From positions 8,122,818-8,186,817 of the forward strand of contig CM039134.1 in NCBI GenBank assembly GCA_022036555.1: 64,000 bases of DNA, in the 5' to 3' direction. The translations under genes and the position numbers were made by a program. The notes beneath the pieces were generated by a model, which made no database searches, was not told the DNA's origin, and worked only from the letters and a program-made list of their open reading frames with translations. Source of the stretch: Microstegium vimineum. Lineage: Eukaryota > Streptophyta > Magnoliopsida > Poales > Poaceae. Shown here one piece after another: positions 25,225 to 35,874 of this stretch (positions are counted from its first letter, which is position 1; each line of letters starts with the position of its first letter).

Positions 25225-26740
25225 GCAGTTTTCATTTCATTGATTCTGACGACAAAGAATGACAGCCAAAATTTTATATATATACAAACACAAAACAAAT
25301 GAAAGGGAAAGGGAAAACAAGAAGAGGCCTTGGTGCGTGCTAACTGCTATGCACGTTATACATCGCCAGACCAAATTCGCATTCCTGGATGTTCATTGGT
25401 CAATGAAGATGCAATTTTTGCTAATTAAGCTAGCTGGAGGTCGGTCTGTCTAGACTCAACAACAAGGAAGAGGCGGCAACTATTATATGCTACCACAGTA
25501 CCACTACTAATCCATCGTGAAGCTCGGTTGAGGAAGCTCATCGATCTCGTTGTACTACTAAACTAGTATCTCAAAGACATATATAGGGATTGTTTGTCTG
25601 GTAACCTGACAAAGCTGTATAGTCCGAGCAGCAAATCCGGGCTCGCCGGCCTGCGGTCTAGATTGTTGTTGCCCGCGGTGGCAGACCCTGAAGAAAATTT
25701 TAGCTGGGGAAAACTTTTACCTATAAGCTGAATGAAAAGTGCAAATATAAATTACTCTTCTGGTCTCAACGCATATGTCAGATTAGCAATGCTAATGGAA
25801 CAAGGGGCGCGAGATCTTGCAAAAAAAAACAAGTGGTTACCTCTAAACACGAACCATGACATCATCATTTGGAATTGCATCTTGTTCCCACGAAGCAAAT
25901 GACACAATCACTCGTAAATCCACGCCAATACGATTACGCTCGCAGATCTGTCTTCACAATTTTCACTAATGAAAAAGACTGTTTCCACTAATCGATGTTG
26001 TGTGATAGGAAGAAGTAGCACAAATTAAAGAACATAATTAGATACTAAAGTAGAGATTGAGTAACCTGCAAGCAGCCATGATTAAAACTATTATATTAGG
26101 AATCAGATATTTCCTTACATGACATCTTGCTCAAATCAGCCAATTTCCTCAATCCTCATTTGCTAGTAGAATTTTTTTTTTCTATGAATTGCTTGTAAAA
26201 TCTGATCTGATTAAATTAACCAACTGAAAAAAAAACACAAATATCAAAAATAGGATACAACATGAGCTAGTACTAGTTGGGGGAATTGTGCATGCGTCTG
26301 TTCTAGCACCGGGCGGCGAGCGGCTGAGCAGGACGCCAAATCGGTGGCATCGAAAAAGAAAGGGGCTGAACATTAGAGGCGCATAGCAATCGATCGGTAA
26401 GGCTTTGGGCCTTTTGGGCTGCGGTGTTTGCTTACCAGCTTGAGCCCATGTTCATGCAAGGCAGTGGGCTTTGGGGTTTCTTGGCCTTTAGCAAATGAAA
26501 CAAGAAGCATTCTCTTGTGGGCTGGACAGTAGTTGCCGGGGTCAACTTCGAATTTCAAGGTGACGTCGGTGATTGTCACAACCAGATCCATGTGTTGTGG
26601 GTGGTGCCTGACTGCGAGAGCAAGAACCTTGTGTAGATTAATTAGTAGCGTCGTTGCTGCCTTGCCGGTTTTTGCTTGCCCTCGAGCTTGGAATGTGTGG
26701 AAGATGTAAAAAAAAAAAAAGAGCCCGAAGGCCGTACTTA
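25225..26740. other. Intergenic, no gene supported
   Basis: This holds the 3' flank of the SERINC gene followed by AT-rich DNA. No ORF with family features and no clear repeat boundary was seen. Confidence 0.55.
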
Positions 26741-26877
26741 GGTGTTTGGTTTACCCCCTAAAGTTTAGTGCATCAACTAAAATTTAGGGAATATTTTAGG
26801 GGTGTTTTGGTAGTTTAAGACCTAAAATCATCTAAGTTTAGCTACTAAAGTTTAGGGACTGTAACCAAACAGCCCCT
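26741..26877. mobile_element. MITE, family sharing CTAAAGTTTAG palindromes, copy A
   Basis: Ends are GGTGTTTGGTTTACCCCCTA and GTAACCAAACAGCCCCT, an imperfect inverted repeat. The interior shares CATCTAAGTTTAGCTACTAAAG with copy B at 28,284. Confidence 0.6.
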
Positions 26878-27320
26878 AGCTGATACCAGAACTCCAGAAG
26901 GCCATCATCAATGACACCATGAATGAGTCACCTCGCGTTTGTCGCATCTCGCTGGCGGGTGGTCCCGTACATAAGGTGTGTTTCAGACTTTCAGTGTTTG
27001 TGTTTGCATCTGGATTCCATCTCCACGAGTGTGAATGCATCAATCAATTGTCTAATTAATCAAATAGTTATAAAGTTATAATATATTTGCGAGTAAATAT
27101 TCTTTATTTTAGGATGAGAGAAATTATTTCATCAGTATTGTATTTTATTTCGATACTGGTCTTCATAAATAAGTTCTAGTTTTCAAATGATATAAAAATA
27201 CTTAAACATATATATAAATAGATACGGAGTATATAGCATTTTGTTGTCGTTTTCTACGAATATATTTAGTTTTTTCTCCCACCAACATACAGGCCTATCT
27301 GCTAGTATTATTAAAAGCTA

Positions 27321-27555
27321 CTTAATCCGTTTCAAATTATAGTTCGTTTGACTTTTTCAACCCTAAGTTTGACCACTCGTCTTATTTAAATTTTTGTGCA
27401 AAATATCATTTATTTTGGTGTGGCTTACTTATTTATTAAATAGTCTACATGAATGACTTAAATTTGACTATGTTTGCACGAAATTTTTGAATAAGACAAG
27501 TGGTTAAAGTTGGAGTCAAAAAAGTCAAACGAATTATAAATTGAAACGGAGGGAG
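27321..27555. mobile_element. Stowaway MITE
   Basis: TA flanks both ends. The left end CTTAATCCGTTTCAAATTAT and right end TTGAAACGGAGGGAG are inverse, as are the inner arms TTCGTTTGACTTTTTC and AAAAAAGTCAAACGAATT. Length is 235 bp. Confidence 0.85.
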
Positions 27556-27853
27556 TATATACAAGCTAAGTTGAGAGATTGTTTGGATCAGCACATTATA
27601 AAGACTGAGCTAAACTATCTGCTGAGCATAATTACCACAAACACCCTCAATCTTTGCACTGGGTGGGCAAAAATCAAGGGGCGGATTGTGTTTCTTCCGT
27701 TTGATTTATTGTGGAATCTGGAGGCTGTAAAAAAAGTTGGCTAGAGAAGTTGGATTTGTTTGGATTTAGTTGAGTTTTAGGTGCTACTTCCTTCATTGCT
27801 AAATAACTGTTTTCGCATACATTGACTTAGTTTATATAAAAATATTGATATTA

Positions 27854-28224
27854 CTCCAGCTGTCTCTAAAAAAAAAGATTTCTAGAGTTGTCTTAAGTCA
27901 ATTTTTTTAAACTTTAACTAAATTTATAAAAAAAATTAAAATTTATGATATCAAATTAATATCAATAGATTTACCATGAAATATATTTTTCACATGATAC
28001 TTATTATATGTCATAGATGTTTATTCTTTTTTTTTCTAAAGAGTTAATCAAACTTAAATTTTTTTTAACTAATATGAATTTTAGGAATTGATTTATTCAA
28101 AGACAGAGGAAGGGTAATAGTACATAATTAATATTATTTGATAGATTGTTAAATCTATTCATATAATAAATCTAGTATAACATAAAAAACTAAAAAAGAA
28201 GGTTATTTTTAGGATGGATGGAGT
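27854..28224. mobile_element. Mariner/Stowaway-like MITE
   Basis: Begins CTCCAGCTGTCTCTAAAAAA and ends AGGATGGATGGAGT with flanking TA. The subterminal TTCTAGAGTTGTCTTAAGTC is typical of this grass family. Confidence 0.6.
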
Positions 28225-28283
28225 TATTTTTGAACGGAGAGAGTTATCCTACCTCCTTTTGGAACCAAAGAGACCTCAAACTA

Positions 28284-28466
28284 AGGGCATGTTTGGTTTA
28301 CCCCCTAAAGTTTAGTGGTCCCTAAAGTTTAGTGTCCCCTAAAGTTTAGTGCATCAATTAAAGTTTAGGGGGCACTTTAGGGAGAGGTATGTGTTTAGTA
28401 GTTTAGGACCTAAAATCACATAAATTTAGCTACTAAAGTTTAAGGGGCTGTAATCAAACATCACCT
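28284..28466. mobile_element. MITE of the CTAAAGTTTAG family, copy B
   Basis: Starts GGGCATGTTTGGTTTACCCC and ends TGTAATCAAACATCACC, with three CTAAAGTTTAG repeats in the left half. It is the same family as 26,741-26,877. Confidence 0.6.
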
Positions 28467-28775
28467 AAGTCCATGGAGATTCTGCGACGAGCCCTCTCAG
28501 TAGCACACGGGACGACGAGACGATTAATTTGTCTGCTGCATGCATCTATATATCGATGTCCTTATGCGAGCTTCCAGAAGCTTACTAATTATTGTCAGTT
28601 AGGTAGGGGAAGTGGGAGACTTGGGACTCTCGATCTTGCTACGCGCGTGCAACAGAGATCCACACCCATCCCGACGGATCCTCAATCATGCAGAATTTAA
28701 CAGAAGAGTATCCACATCGTAAATTACTACTCCTGTGCTGTGCATGACAGTGGTAGAAACTAGCTAGGTACCGAT

Positions 28776-28884
28776 CTGTTTGTTTGGTTGTTTTGGTGAT
28801 TGATAAGCCAGCTATGAATGTTTTTGACTGTTTTTTTAAGAGAAAAATATAATTTTAGTGGCCGATAAGCCAAACGAATAAGGC
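28776..28884. mobile_element. Short hAT-like MITE, same family as 13,828
   Basis: CTGTTTGTTTGGTTGTTTTG ... GATAAGCCAGC on the left mirrors GGCCGATAAGCCAAACGAAT on the right. Confidence 0.45.
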
Positions 28885-30400
28885 GTACGTGCTCTGCTTC
28901 ATTCGTCAGCAGCAGATTAGAAGCAGCCTTCAGGTCGTCGGCCATCAAAATTCTGGAAGATACCGTACAGTAGATCACACCGCATCGTCTGCCTGCCCTG
29001 CCCGGTCGACATCAGTTCGCCGTACGTTGCCGTCCATTCTGGAGGATCACAGTACCGTTGCCAGGTCCAAAAAAACTGTTACACGATCCGCTCTCAACTT
29101 TTCCTACACGATACGTTCGCTCGACGCGTCTCCGTGCAGTGCCGGTGGCGTGACGCTGGCCGTGGCCCGGATCGAAGGCGTCAAAGTTTCGGACTCATCA
29201 TCATCATCTAATGATTGGTGGGTGCTTACCGCACGTTGGCGGATCGCCGGCGACCCCGGCGATAACACAGACCGACGACGTACGACATGTATATATCCCT
29301 GCCGGCGGCGGAGCCGCGCGCGCGATCGAGTAGCTAGTCGTCGCGCGCCTCGGCGGTTCGTGTTCGTCACGGCGCACGTCACTGATGAGTCCGCCCGATG
29401 AATCATGCTGCTGTCTGCCCGGCGCCTAGCTAGCTAGCTAGGGGCCACAGGCACGTGCGGCAGCGGCGGGGCATGTAGGTGGGGCCGTGCCCGTCACGTC
29501 GAACAGAGGAGGAGCTAGCAGCATCCATATCCAACTCACGGAGACGAGAAGAATGAGGTCGGGAGTCCGTCCCGTCCCGTCCCGTCCCGTCACGTTCCGT
29601 CCGTAACCGATCGATTGGGCAAGGCGGAGAAGAGACGACGACGGCGCTTGTTGTTTTGTTGCCACTAGCTAGCTAGCCCAGGCGCCTGCGGTAGTTCCTT
29701 TCCTTGTCCCTGCTCTGCTTGCATTGTCTCTTGTTGTGCGCGGTGGCCTGGCCTGGCTTCTAGATCCGGCAATGAGACTTCCAGATCGAGCATGGCCGCG
29801 ACATCCATTGCCATTAATTTAATTCAGTTTCATTCGCTGGGAATCAAAACATAGTGTACGTAGATCCGGGAGGATCGGATCGGATATAGTACATGTGATG
29901 GGGCGGTGTCGTCTGTGAAGGTTGCATTGCATTGGCACTACTAGCGAAGGCAGGAGCATACATTGTTGCCAACACCACACCACGTAAGAACAAACGCATG
30001 GATGGCTAAACAGATCAGGTGCACCAAGTACGTATATAGTACAGAAAAACAAAGGTGCCAGGGGGATGATAGATGCCAGGCCGTTACGCTACAAAGTCCG
30101 GGTCCACAGGCAAAACGACACCTCAGCAGCCTCCCGAAACGGCACCCTACTTGCATTGCACGTGGACGTGGCGGTCAGCTCCAGCCGTTCGCCCAGAGCT
30201 GCTGCACCTGGACCTGGCTGGTCACTGACATCTTGCGCCAGGCCGGGCCGGGCCAAGCAGCAGGAGGCTAGCTGCCTACTAGTACTAGGAAAGACAAGCC
30301 AGCACCACACATGCATTGACGGCCCAGGGTGGGTTGTGCGTGCCTTGGGATCACCACCACCAACGGCTTGCTCTCCTCACCGCTTACGTCACCGGCGTCC
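28885..30400. other. Intergenic, upstream region of the UGT gene
   Basis: GC-rich patches and short open frames occur in both directions, but no recognisable protein or RNA gene. The final part is the promoter of the gene at 30525. Confidence 0.55.
29567..29591. repeat. (CGTCC)n microsatellite
   Basis: Four to five perfect 5-bp units in a GC-rich stretch. Confidence 0.9.
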
Positions 30401-30409
30401 TCTCCCAAG

Positions 30410-30417
30410 TATAAATA
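30410..30417 (+). promoter_or_regulatory. TATA box of the UGT gene
   Basis: TATAAATA lies about 110 bases before the ATG, predicting a leader of about 80 bases. An ACGT core (TTACGTCACC) lies about 25 bases upstream and could bind bZIP factors. Confidence 0.75.
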
Positions 30418-30524
30418 GGCGGCAGGCCCGCGCCCACCTCATCTCTCCACGGCCACATCATCACTCGCTCGCCGCCACAGCCATCGGCCTCACTCACTAG
30501 TGTCTCTAGCTCGTTGCGCGCACA

Positions 30525-31961
30525 ATGCCGGCCATGGTGGAGGAGGAGCCGCACATCCTCGTGGTGACGTTCCCGGCGCAGGGCCACATAAACCCGGCGC
30601 GCCACCTGGCGAGCCGCCTGCTGCGCGCCACGGGGGCGCGTGTCACCGTCTCCACGGCCGTGTCCGCGCTCCGCAAGATGTTCCCGGACGCCGAGCCGGA
30701 GCCGGAGGGCTACCGCGACGCGGCGGGGGTGCGGTACGTGCCTTTCTCCGACGGCTACGACGGCGGCTTCGACCGCGCCACGGACGACGCCACGCACTAC
30801 ATGAACCAGATCAGGCTCGTGGGCTCCGCCACGCTGGGCGGCGTCCTGGCCCGCCTCCGCGCCGCCGGCAGGCCCGTCACGCTCGTCGTGTACACGCTGC
30901 TGCTGTCGTGGGTGGCCGACGTGGCGCGCGCCCATGCCGTGCCCGCCGCGCTCTACTGGATCCAACCCGCCACCGTGCTCGCCGTCTACCTCCACTTCTT
31001 CCGCGGCGGCGTCGACGTCGCCGCGGCGGGCGGCGACACGTCGCCGACCGTCCAGTTCCCGGGCCTGCCGCCGCTCCGCGTCCGCGACCTGCCGTCGTTC
31101 ATCGTCTCCACCTCAGAGAACGACCCCTACGCGTTCGTGCTCGACGCGTTCCGCGAGCTCGTCCAGCGGCTGGACGGCGGCGAGGACAGCCCTAGCGTGC
31201 TCGCCAACACGTTCGACGCCGTGGAACCCGAGGCGGGGGCGTCGCTACGTGACCACGGCGTGGACGTGGTCCCTGTCGGCCCCGTCCTCTCCTTCCTCGA
31301 CGACGATGACGAGGCGACGGCCAAGAACGGCGGCAGCAAGGACCTGTTCGCGCAGGACGGCAAGGGCTACCTCGACTGGCTGGACACGCAGGCGGCGGGC
31401 ACCGTCGTGTACATCTCGTTCGGGAGCCTGTCGGTGATGAGCGAGCGGCAGATCGAGGAGGTGGCCTTGGGCATGTCCGAGAGCGGCCGCCCGTTCCTGT
31501 GGGTGCTGCGGGAGGACAACCGCAGCAGCCGCGATGAGCCGCTGGTCGCCGGCGGCGGAGGCGAGCAAGGCATGGTGGTGGGGTGGTGTGACCAGGTGCG
31601 GGTGCTGTCGCACCCGGCCGTGGGATGCTTCGTCACGCACTGCGGGTGGAACTCGACGCTGGAGAGCATGGCGTGCGGCGTCCCCGTCGTGTGCGTGCCG
31701 CAGTGGACGGACCAGGGCACCAACGCGTGGCTGGTGGAGAGGATCGGCACCGGCGTCAGGGCCGCCGTCAGCGACAAGGACGGCGTGCTGGAGGCCGACG
31801 AGCTAAGGAGGTGCCTCGACTTCGTCACCTCCGAGATCGTGCGCGCCAAGGCCGTCCTGTGGAGGGAGAAGGCGCGCGCTGCCGCGTCGGAGGGCGGCTC
31901 GTCGGAGAGGAACCTCAAGGCGTTCGTCGCCAAGCAGATCGCCGGCGGCGGCAACAACTAG
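30525..31961 (+). CDS. Family 1 UDP-glycosyltransferase, UGT75-like
   Basis: An intronless 478-residue protein of normal length for plant UGTs. The N-terminus has the acceptor-site block FPAQGHINPARHLASRLL with the catalytic histidine at residue 21. The C-terminal PSPG box runs from about residue 354 (WCDQVRVLSHP) to 397 (PQWTDQ), including HCGWNSTLES. The final glutamine is the residue usually linked with UDP-glucose use. VVYTLLLSWVADVARAH and ALYWIQPATVLAVYLHFF resemble the UGT75 group, whose known members glucosylate anthocyanins, hormones or other small phenolic and carboxylic acceptors; the acceptor here cannot be told from sequence. It is a soluble cytosolic enzyme with no signal peptide. 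The start at 30525 is followed by a second in-frame ATG at 30534 in better context. GC content at third positions is very high, as in many grass single-exon genes. Confidence 0.93.
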   Translation: MPAMVEEEPHILVVTFPAQGHINPARHLASRLLRATGARVTVSTAVSALRKMFPDAEPEPEGYRDAAGVRYVPFSDGYDGGFDRATDDATHYMNQIRLVGSATLGGVLARLRAAGRPVTLVVYTLLLSWVADVARAHAVPAALYWIQPATVLAVYLHFFRGGVDVAAAGGDTSPTVQFPGLPPLRVRDLPSFIVSTSENDPYAFVLDAFRELVQRLDGGEDSPSVLANTFDAVEPEAGASLRDHGVDVVPVGPVLSFLDDDDEATAKNGGSKDLFAQDGKGYLDWLDTQAAGTVVYISFGSLSVMSERQIEEVALGMSESGRPFLWVLREDNRSSRDEPLVAGGGGEQGMVVGWCDQVRVLSHPAVGCFVTHCGWNSTLESMACGVPVVCVPQWTDQGTNAWLVERIGTGVRAAVSDKDGVLEADELRRCLDFVTSEIVRAKAVLWREKARAAASEGGSSERNLKAFVAKQIAGGGNN

Positions 31962-32484
31962 CTAGGCCGTCGTCGTCGCATGCATGATTGCTCGATCTAT
32001 GCTATGCCCACAGCAGCTGGCATAGATACTATACAAAACATAGGATGCCTCCGTCGTTGCTCTTGCTGGATTTGGTTCGATTCGAAGTAATTACTAGCTA
32101 GGCGTCTATCGTGTAGTGAGTACAAGCATGTTCATGATGTGTTCTTTTTTTTATTAAAAGAATTCTATTTTCTTCATGAAACTCATGGTATATGAGCATT
32201 GAAATTCTGCTAGCTTAATTAGCTCCATAACGTCGTACAATGTCAATTGCTTGCATGTGTTTTCCCCGGCCGGAAACACAGTACAGACGCATGTTACACT
32301 CGCTTCAATGGATATAAGCATGCATGCACGCCCTAACTGTACGAGCGTCTTTCAAAGTTTGAAATACTAAATACTCGTCAAAAAAAAAAGTTTGAAATAC
32401 TAGTCTGACACATCTGGAAACTGATAGCCACAGTTGACGTGTTATCGACGGAGGTATCATCTCTAGTTCTCTACTAAAATAATA

Positions 32485-32719
32485 CTTCCCAATCCCAAAT
32501 TATAAGAAATTTAACTTTTTCATCTTAAGTTTGGCCACTCATCTTATTAAAAAAATATATATTAAAATAGTCAAATTTAAATCATTCTAAAAAAAAACTT
32601 TTATTAATAAAACAACCTACGACAAAATAAATAATATTTTACATAATTTTTTTGAATAAGATAAATGATCAAACTGAAGGTGAAAAGAGTCCAATATCTT
32701 ATATTTAGGATGGAGGAAG
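32485..32719. mobile_element. Stowaway MITE
   Basis: TA flanks both ends. CTTCCCAATCCCAAATTATA at the left is inverse to TATTTAGGATGGAGGAAG at the right, with mirrored GTTTGGCCACTCATCTTATT / AATAAGATAAATGATCAAAC arms. Length 235 bp, the same as the copy at 27,321. Confidence 0.8.
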
Positions 32720-34700
32720 TATATCATTAAAATCTAAAATAGATTTAGAAAAAATATGAGTATCCACGGCAATTCGTGGACATGTCAACATTATAATTTA
32801 TATTGCGTATTTTATAGAATTCTGATTCGGAATGTTAATTATTATGACATGTGAAGTGAACTGTCGGCATTACGTGAATAATGGAACCAGGGAGGAGTAT
32901 CTGTCACACATGACAAGCGCATTTTGTTTGAACTAGACCTCTAGACCAGCTGTAGACCATAAGAGACCAGGGTTTGTTTGGAACAACATAGAATTGTCGA
33001 TACGTAAGAACAGGAAAACAAATATGATTGAAGTCGCTCTCATTTACAGATCCTACAGGGATCGAGAACGCATCAAAAGTTTCAATAAGGACTTATTTAT
33101 CTAAATGTGTTGCATCCATCATTCATGTATTTCAATAAGGGCCTCTAAAATGTTTGGATGCAACACATGAAAAACACAAAACGATCAGAAGAGCAAGAGA
33201 TAGATACCTATGAAAATCTCTAAGAGGTTGGACCTCAGCTCATGGTCAATTTTATATAGAATTTCTACGAGTACAATTAGTTGATCCACTGTAAAGGCTT
33301 TTTTTTTTTACGATTTTCAGGGCCACATGATAAGAATTCCTTTAAGGTTCAAAATCTTAAACATTTCCTCCACAAATTCTATGTTTCAAACAGAGCCTTG
33401 ACAGTTATTATCACCAGAATTTTCTTTGACTGTAGGCTGAGGCTGAAGACAACTTTAAGTATGTTACAGTACTGGTATACAATATATGTTATTATTAATG
33501 TATTTTCTACCTACTCTTGCGGCATGCATTTCTTGCTGCTGTACAGTTGTGTGCATTTCTTTGTGATTAATTGTACAATATATATCCTAATAGGATCCCA
33601 AGGTTCTTAACATAAAGAAAAAAATTGATCACAAATAATAATATTATTTTTCTGTTCGCTTGAATTTATCAGCTCGAATTATCAGCCATGGTACAATGTT
33701 TGTTTTTCTCTCACAATAAAACATCATCATTCTCACGAGAAGACATGGATCAGTCCATTATTATTTTCCTTTTTTTCAGTGAGACTTGTTTTATATTTTT
33801 TTTGCCACTCTTACCAACCATAGGAGACATAATGTTTAATAATTTTCTACCATTTTTTCCTGATGAAGGATGTGAAAAATACCCTTTTGTCCCTATCTGT
33901 CTTTTTTAGTATTACACATTACACAAGTATATGTATAAGTCATTAAATGCAATACATAGAAGTCCCGTACTACTCATTCCAGACATGGAATTCACGTTTT
34001 TTTTCTCTCTCACGTCAAGTAGTCCAATTAATGTGAAAGTCTCCGGTAGTCCGGTTTTACTTTCCATGTATAAACACATTAATTTTATACTGAAAGCAAA
34101 ACCGGACGCGACCTGTAATTGTGTGCGTGCAATAGCTTGGGCCGCAACTGGAGGACATGGATGTGGATTTCCTTTGTAAGCCGTACGTTGTTCTGGGCAC
34201 AGTTTAGCCCCCCCCCCCCCCCCCACCCAACCCACACACCCATTTTTTTTTTTGAAAGAACCCAAATGGGCGATACGTGTGGCACGAGCTCCGTGTTCGT
34301 GTCTTCATTCACATCACATTATTATCTAGTTTATGGTAGGTTGTTGTTTTTCCGAATGTGCAACATCCATTTAAAACGAGGAAAACCAGACAAATCATGT
34401 AGATGTACCAGAGGAGAGGAACCACACGTCAATTTCAGGAGGCACTACATCTCCCCTGTAATTGAAAATTTCTCCAGGCTACTTCCCTTCTTCAAGATCA
34501 ACGACTCACACCACGTCTACTACGGATGTAACGGTTGATATTAAAAAGTTAGAAGCCGCTCCCACTCTCCCACCCCACGCCGCTACTCACCCTGACATCC
34601 ATGGTTCGAGTCTTCACATTGCCTTCTTTTTTCCGAAAAAAATAGATTCGTTTTTCTTTTCTATTCTATCCGTGACTCCGCCATCACGCGAGTCGTCCCT
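32720..34700. other. Intergenic, no gene supported
   Basis: AT-rich DNA. A partial CTGTTCGCTT-family MITE starts near 33,650. A 17-base C run occupies 34,208-34,224. Open frames at 33,281-33,610 and 34,119-34,538 have no recognisable features. Confidence 0.55.
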
Positions 34701-34719
34701 CCCTCTCCTCTTCCCTCCT

Positions 34720-35382
34720 ATGTCCGGCGCGCAGCCCATCCTCTCCGACGAGCCTTGTTCCTGCGCGGCTCCCTTCGCGCCTGCTCGCCGGCCTGTCCAG
34801 CCCCGCCGGCGGAGGACTCGCTCGCCCCCTGCGCGGTAGCTCCCGACGAGCCCCGTCCCCTGTGCCGCGGAGCCCGGCCAGCCCCAGCGCGCGGCGTCCC
34901 TCCCCTCCCCTGTGCCGCGGAGCCCGGCCAGCCCCTGCGTGGCGTCCCTCCCCCTCCCCTTCGCGCTGCTCGCCGGCCTGCCAAGACCCGGGCAGCGGCG
35001 GTCGAGCTTAGCCCCCTGCGCGGTAGCGCCAGGTGAGCCCCATCCCCGCGTCGGGTGAGCTCCCTCCCTTCCTCGGTGAGTACCTGACCGGCAAGCCCCT
35101 CCCCTACACGCACAGGCACTGGAGGAGGAAGAAGACCAGGAGCGCCCCGACAGGCTCCCGTCGCTCGTGCTGGAGATCGGCGTGCCCACAGGGAAGCTCA
35201 CGCAGGAGCTCTCCGCCGGCAGGCACGTCTGCATGGCCCTCGAGTGCGCGAAGAAGTCCAAGAAGTCGACGCAGCTCCATGTGCCTGCCGAAATGCTTCG
35301 CTCATTGCATTTTCATGAACTGGTTAGTAAGCTGGGTGGTGATTCATCCATTGAGAAGGATACGCCACTACAAATTAGTTAA
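34720..35382 (+). other. GC-rich gene-like fragment, unidentified
   Basis: A GC island carries Pro/Arg-rich frames and then an exon-like stretch. After a plausible acceptor (CACGCACAG at about 35,118) the frame reads ALEEEEDQERPDRLP, LVLEIGVPTGKLTQELSAG and ends at 35382. The LEIGxxTGxLT pattern recalls the SAM-binding motif of KsgA/Dim1 rRNA methylases, but the rest does not clearly match, so no function is assigned. A GTGAG donor-like site lies near 35,034. It may be the first exon(s) of a truncated or captured gene. Confidence 0.3.
34856..34953. repeat. 50-bp tandem duplication in the GC island
   Basis: CCCCTGTGCCGCGGAGCCCG begins at 34856 and again at 34906, each followed by GCCAGCCCC and a GGCGTCCCTCCCC ending. 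Confidence 0.85.
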
Positions 35383-35874
35383 ACTTTACAAAAACAAATT
35401 AGTTGTTTTTATAGATTCCCTCAATAAAGCCGTAGCGTTAGCACAGACAAATATACTAGTCCTGTACAGTGCCGTTCATTTCATTCATCTCTCCATCGTT
35501 TCTGAGGTAGCGGCTAGAAGCCCCCCAAAGACCCAAACAAACAGTCACAATCTAGTGACCCAACCGTGAGACAACATAGCCGCTATGCAGACAACATGCC
35601 AGATTGAACCAACAGATAGCTGACCTACATCCTGGCCCATTCTTCACCGGGCAATATGTTAACCGGAAGGTCTAAAGAGAACAAAGAAAGATGAAACAAA
35701 ACCTATGTACAAGGAGATGCAAAGGAGGAAAGAAAAAGAGAAGGGGAGAAGGGATGCGATCGACTGACTCGATCGAATGGAGCAAACACGCTCGCATCGT
35801 CAGCAAAAGCGTCGAGCTCAGCCTGTATGTATGCGCCAAGGGCTCGCAGCAAAAGGCCAAAAAAAAAAAAAAAG

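Noticed and set aside
30384..30995. 203-residue frame antisense to the UGT gene
   Set aside because: It is a GC-rich antisense shadow without a recognisable domain; the sense frame has full UGT features.
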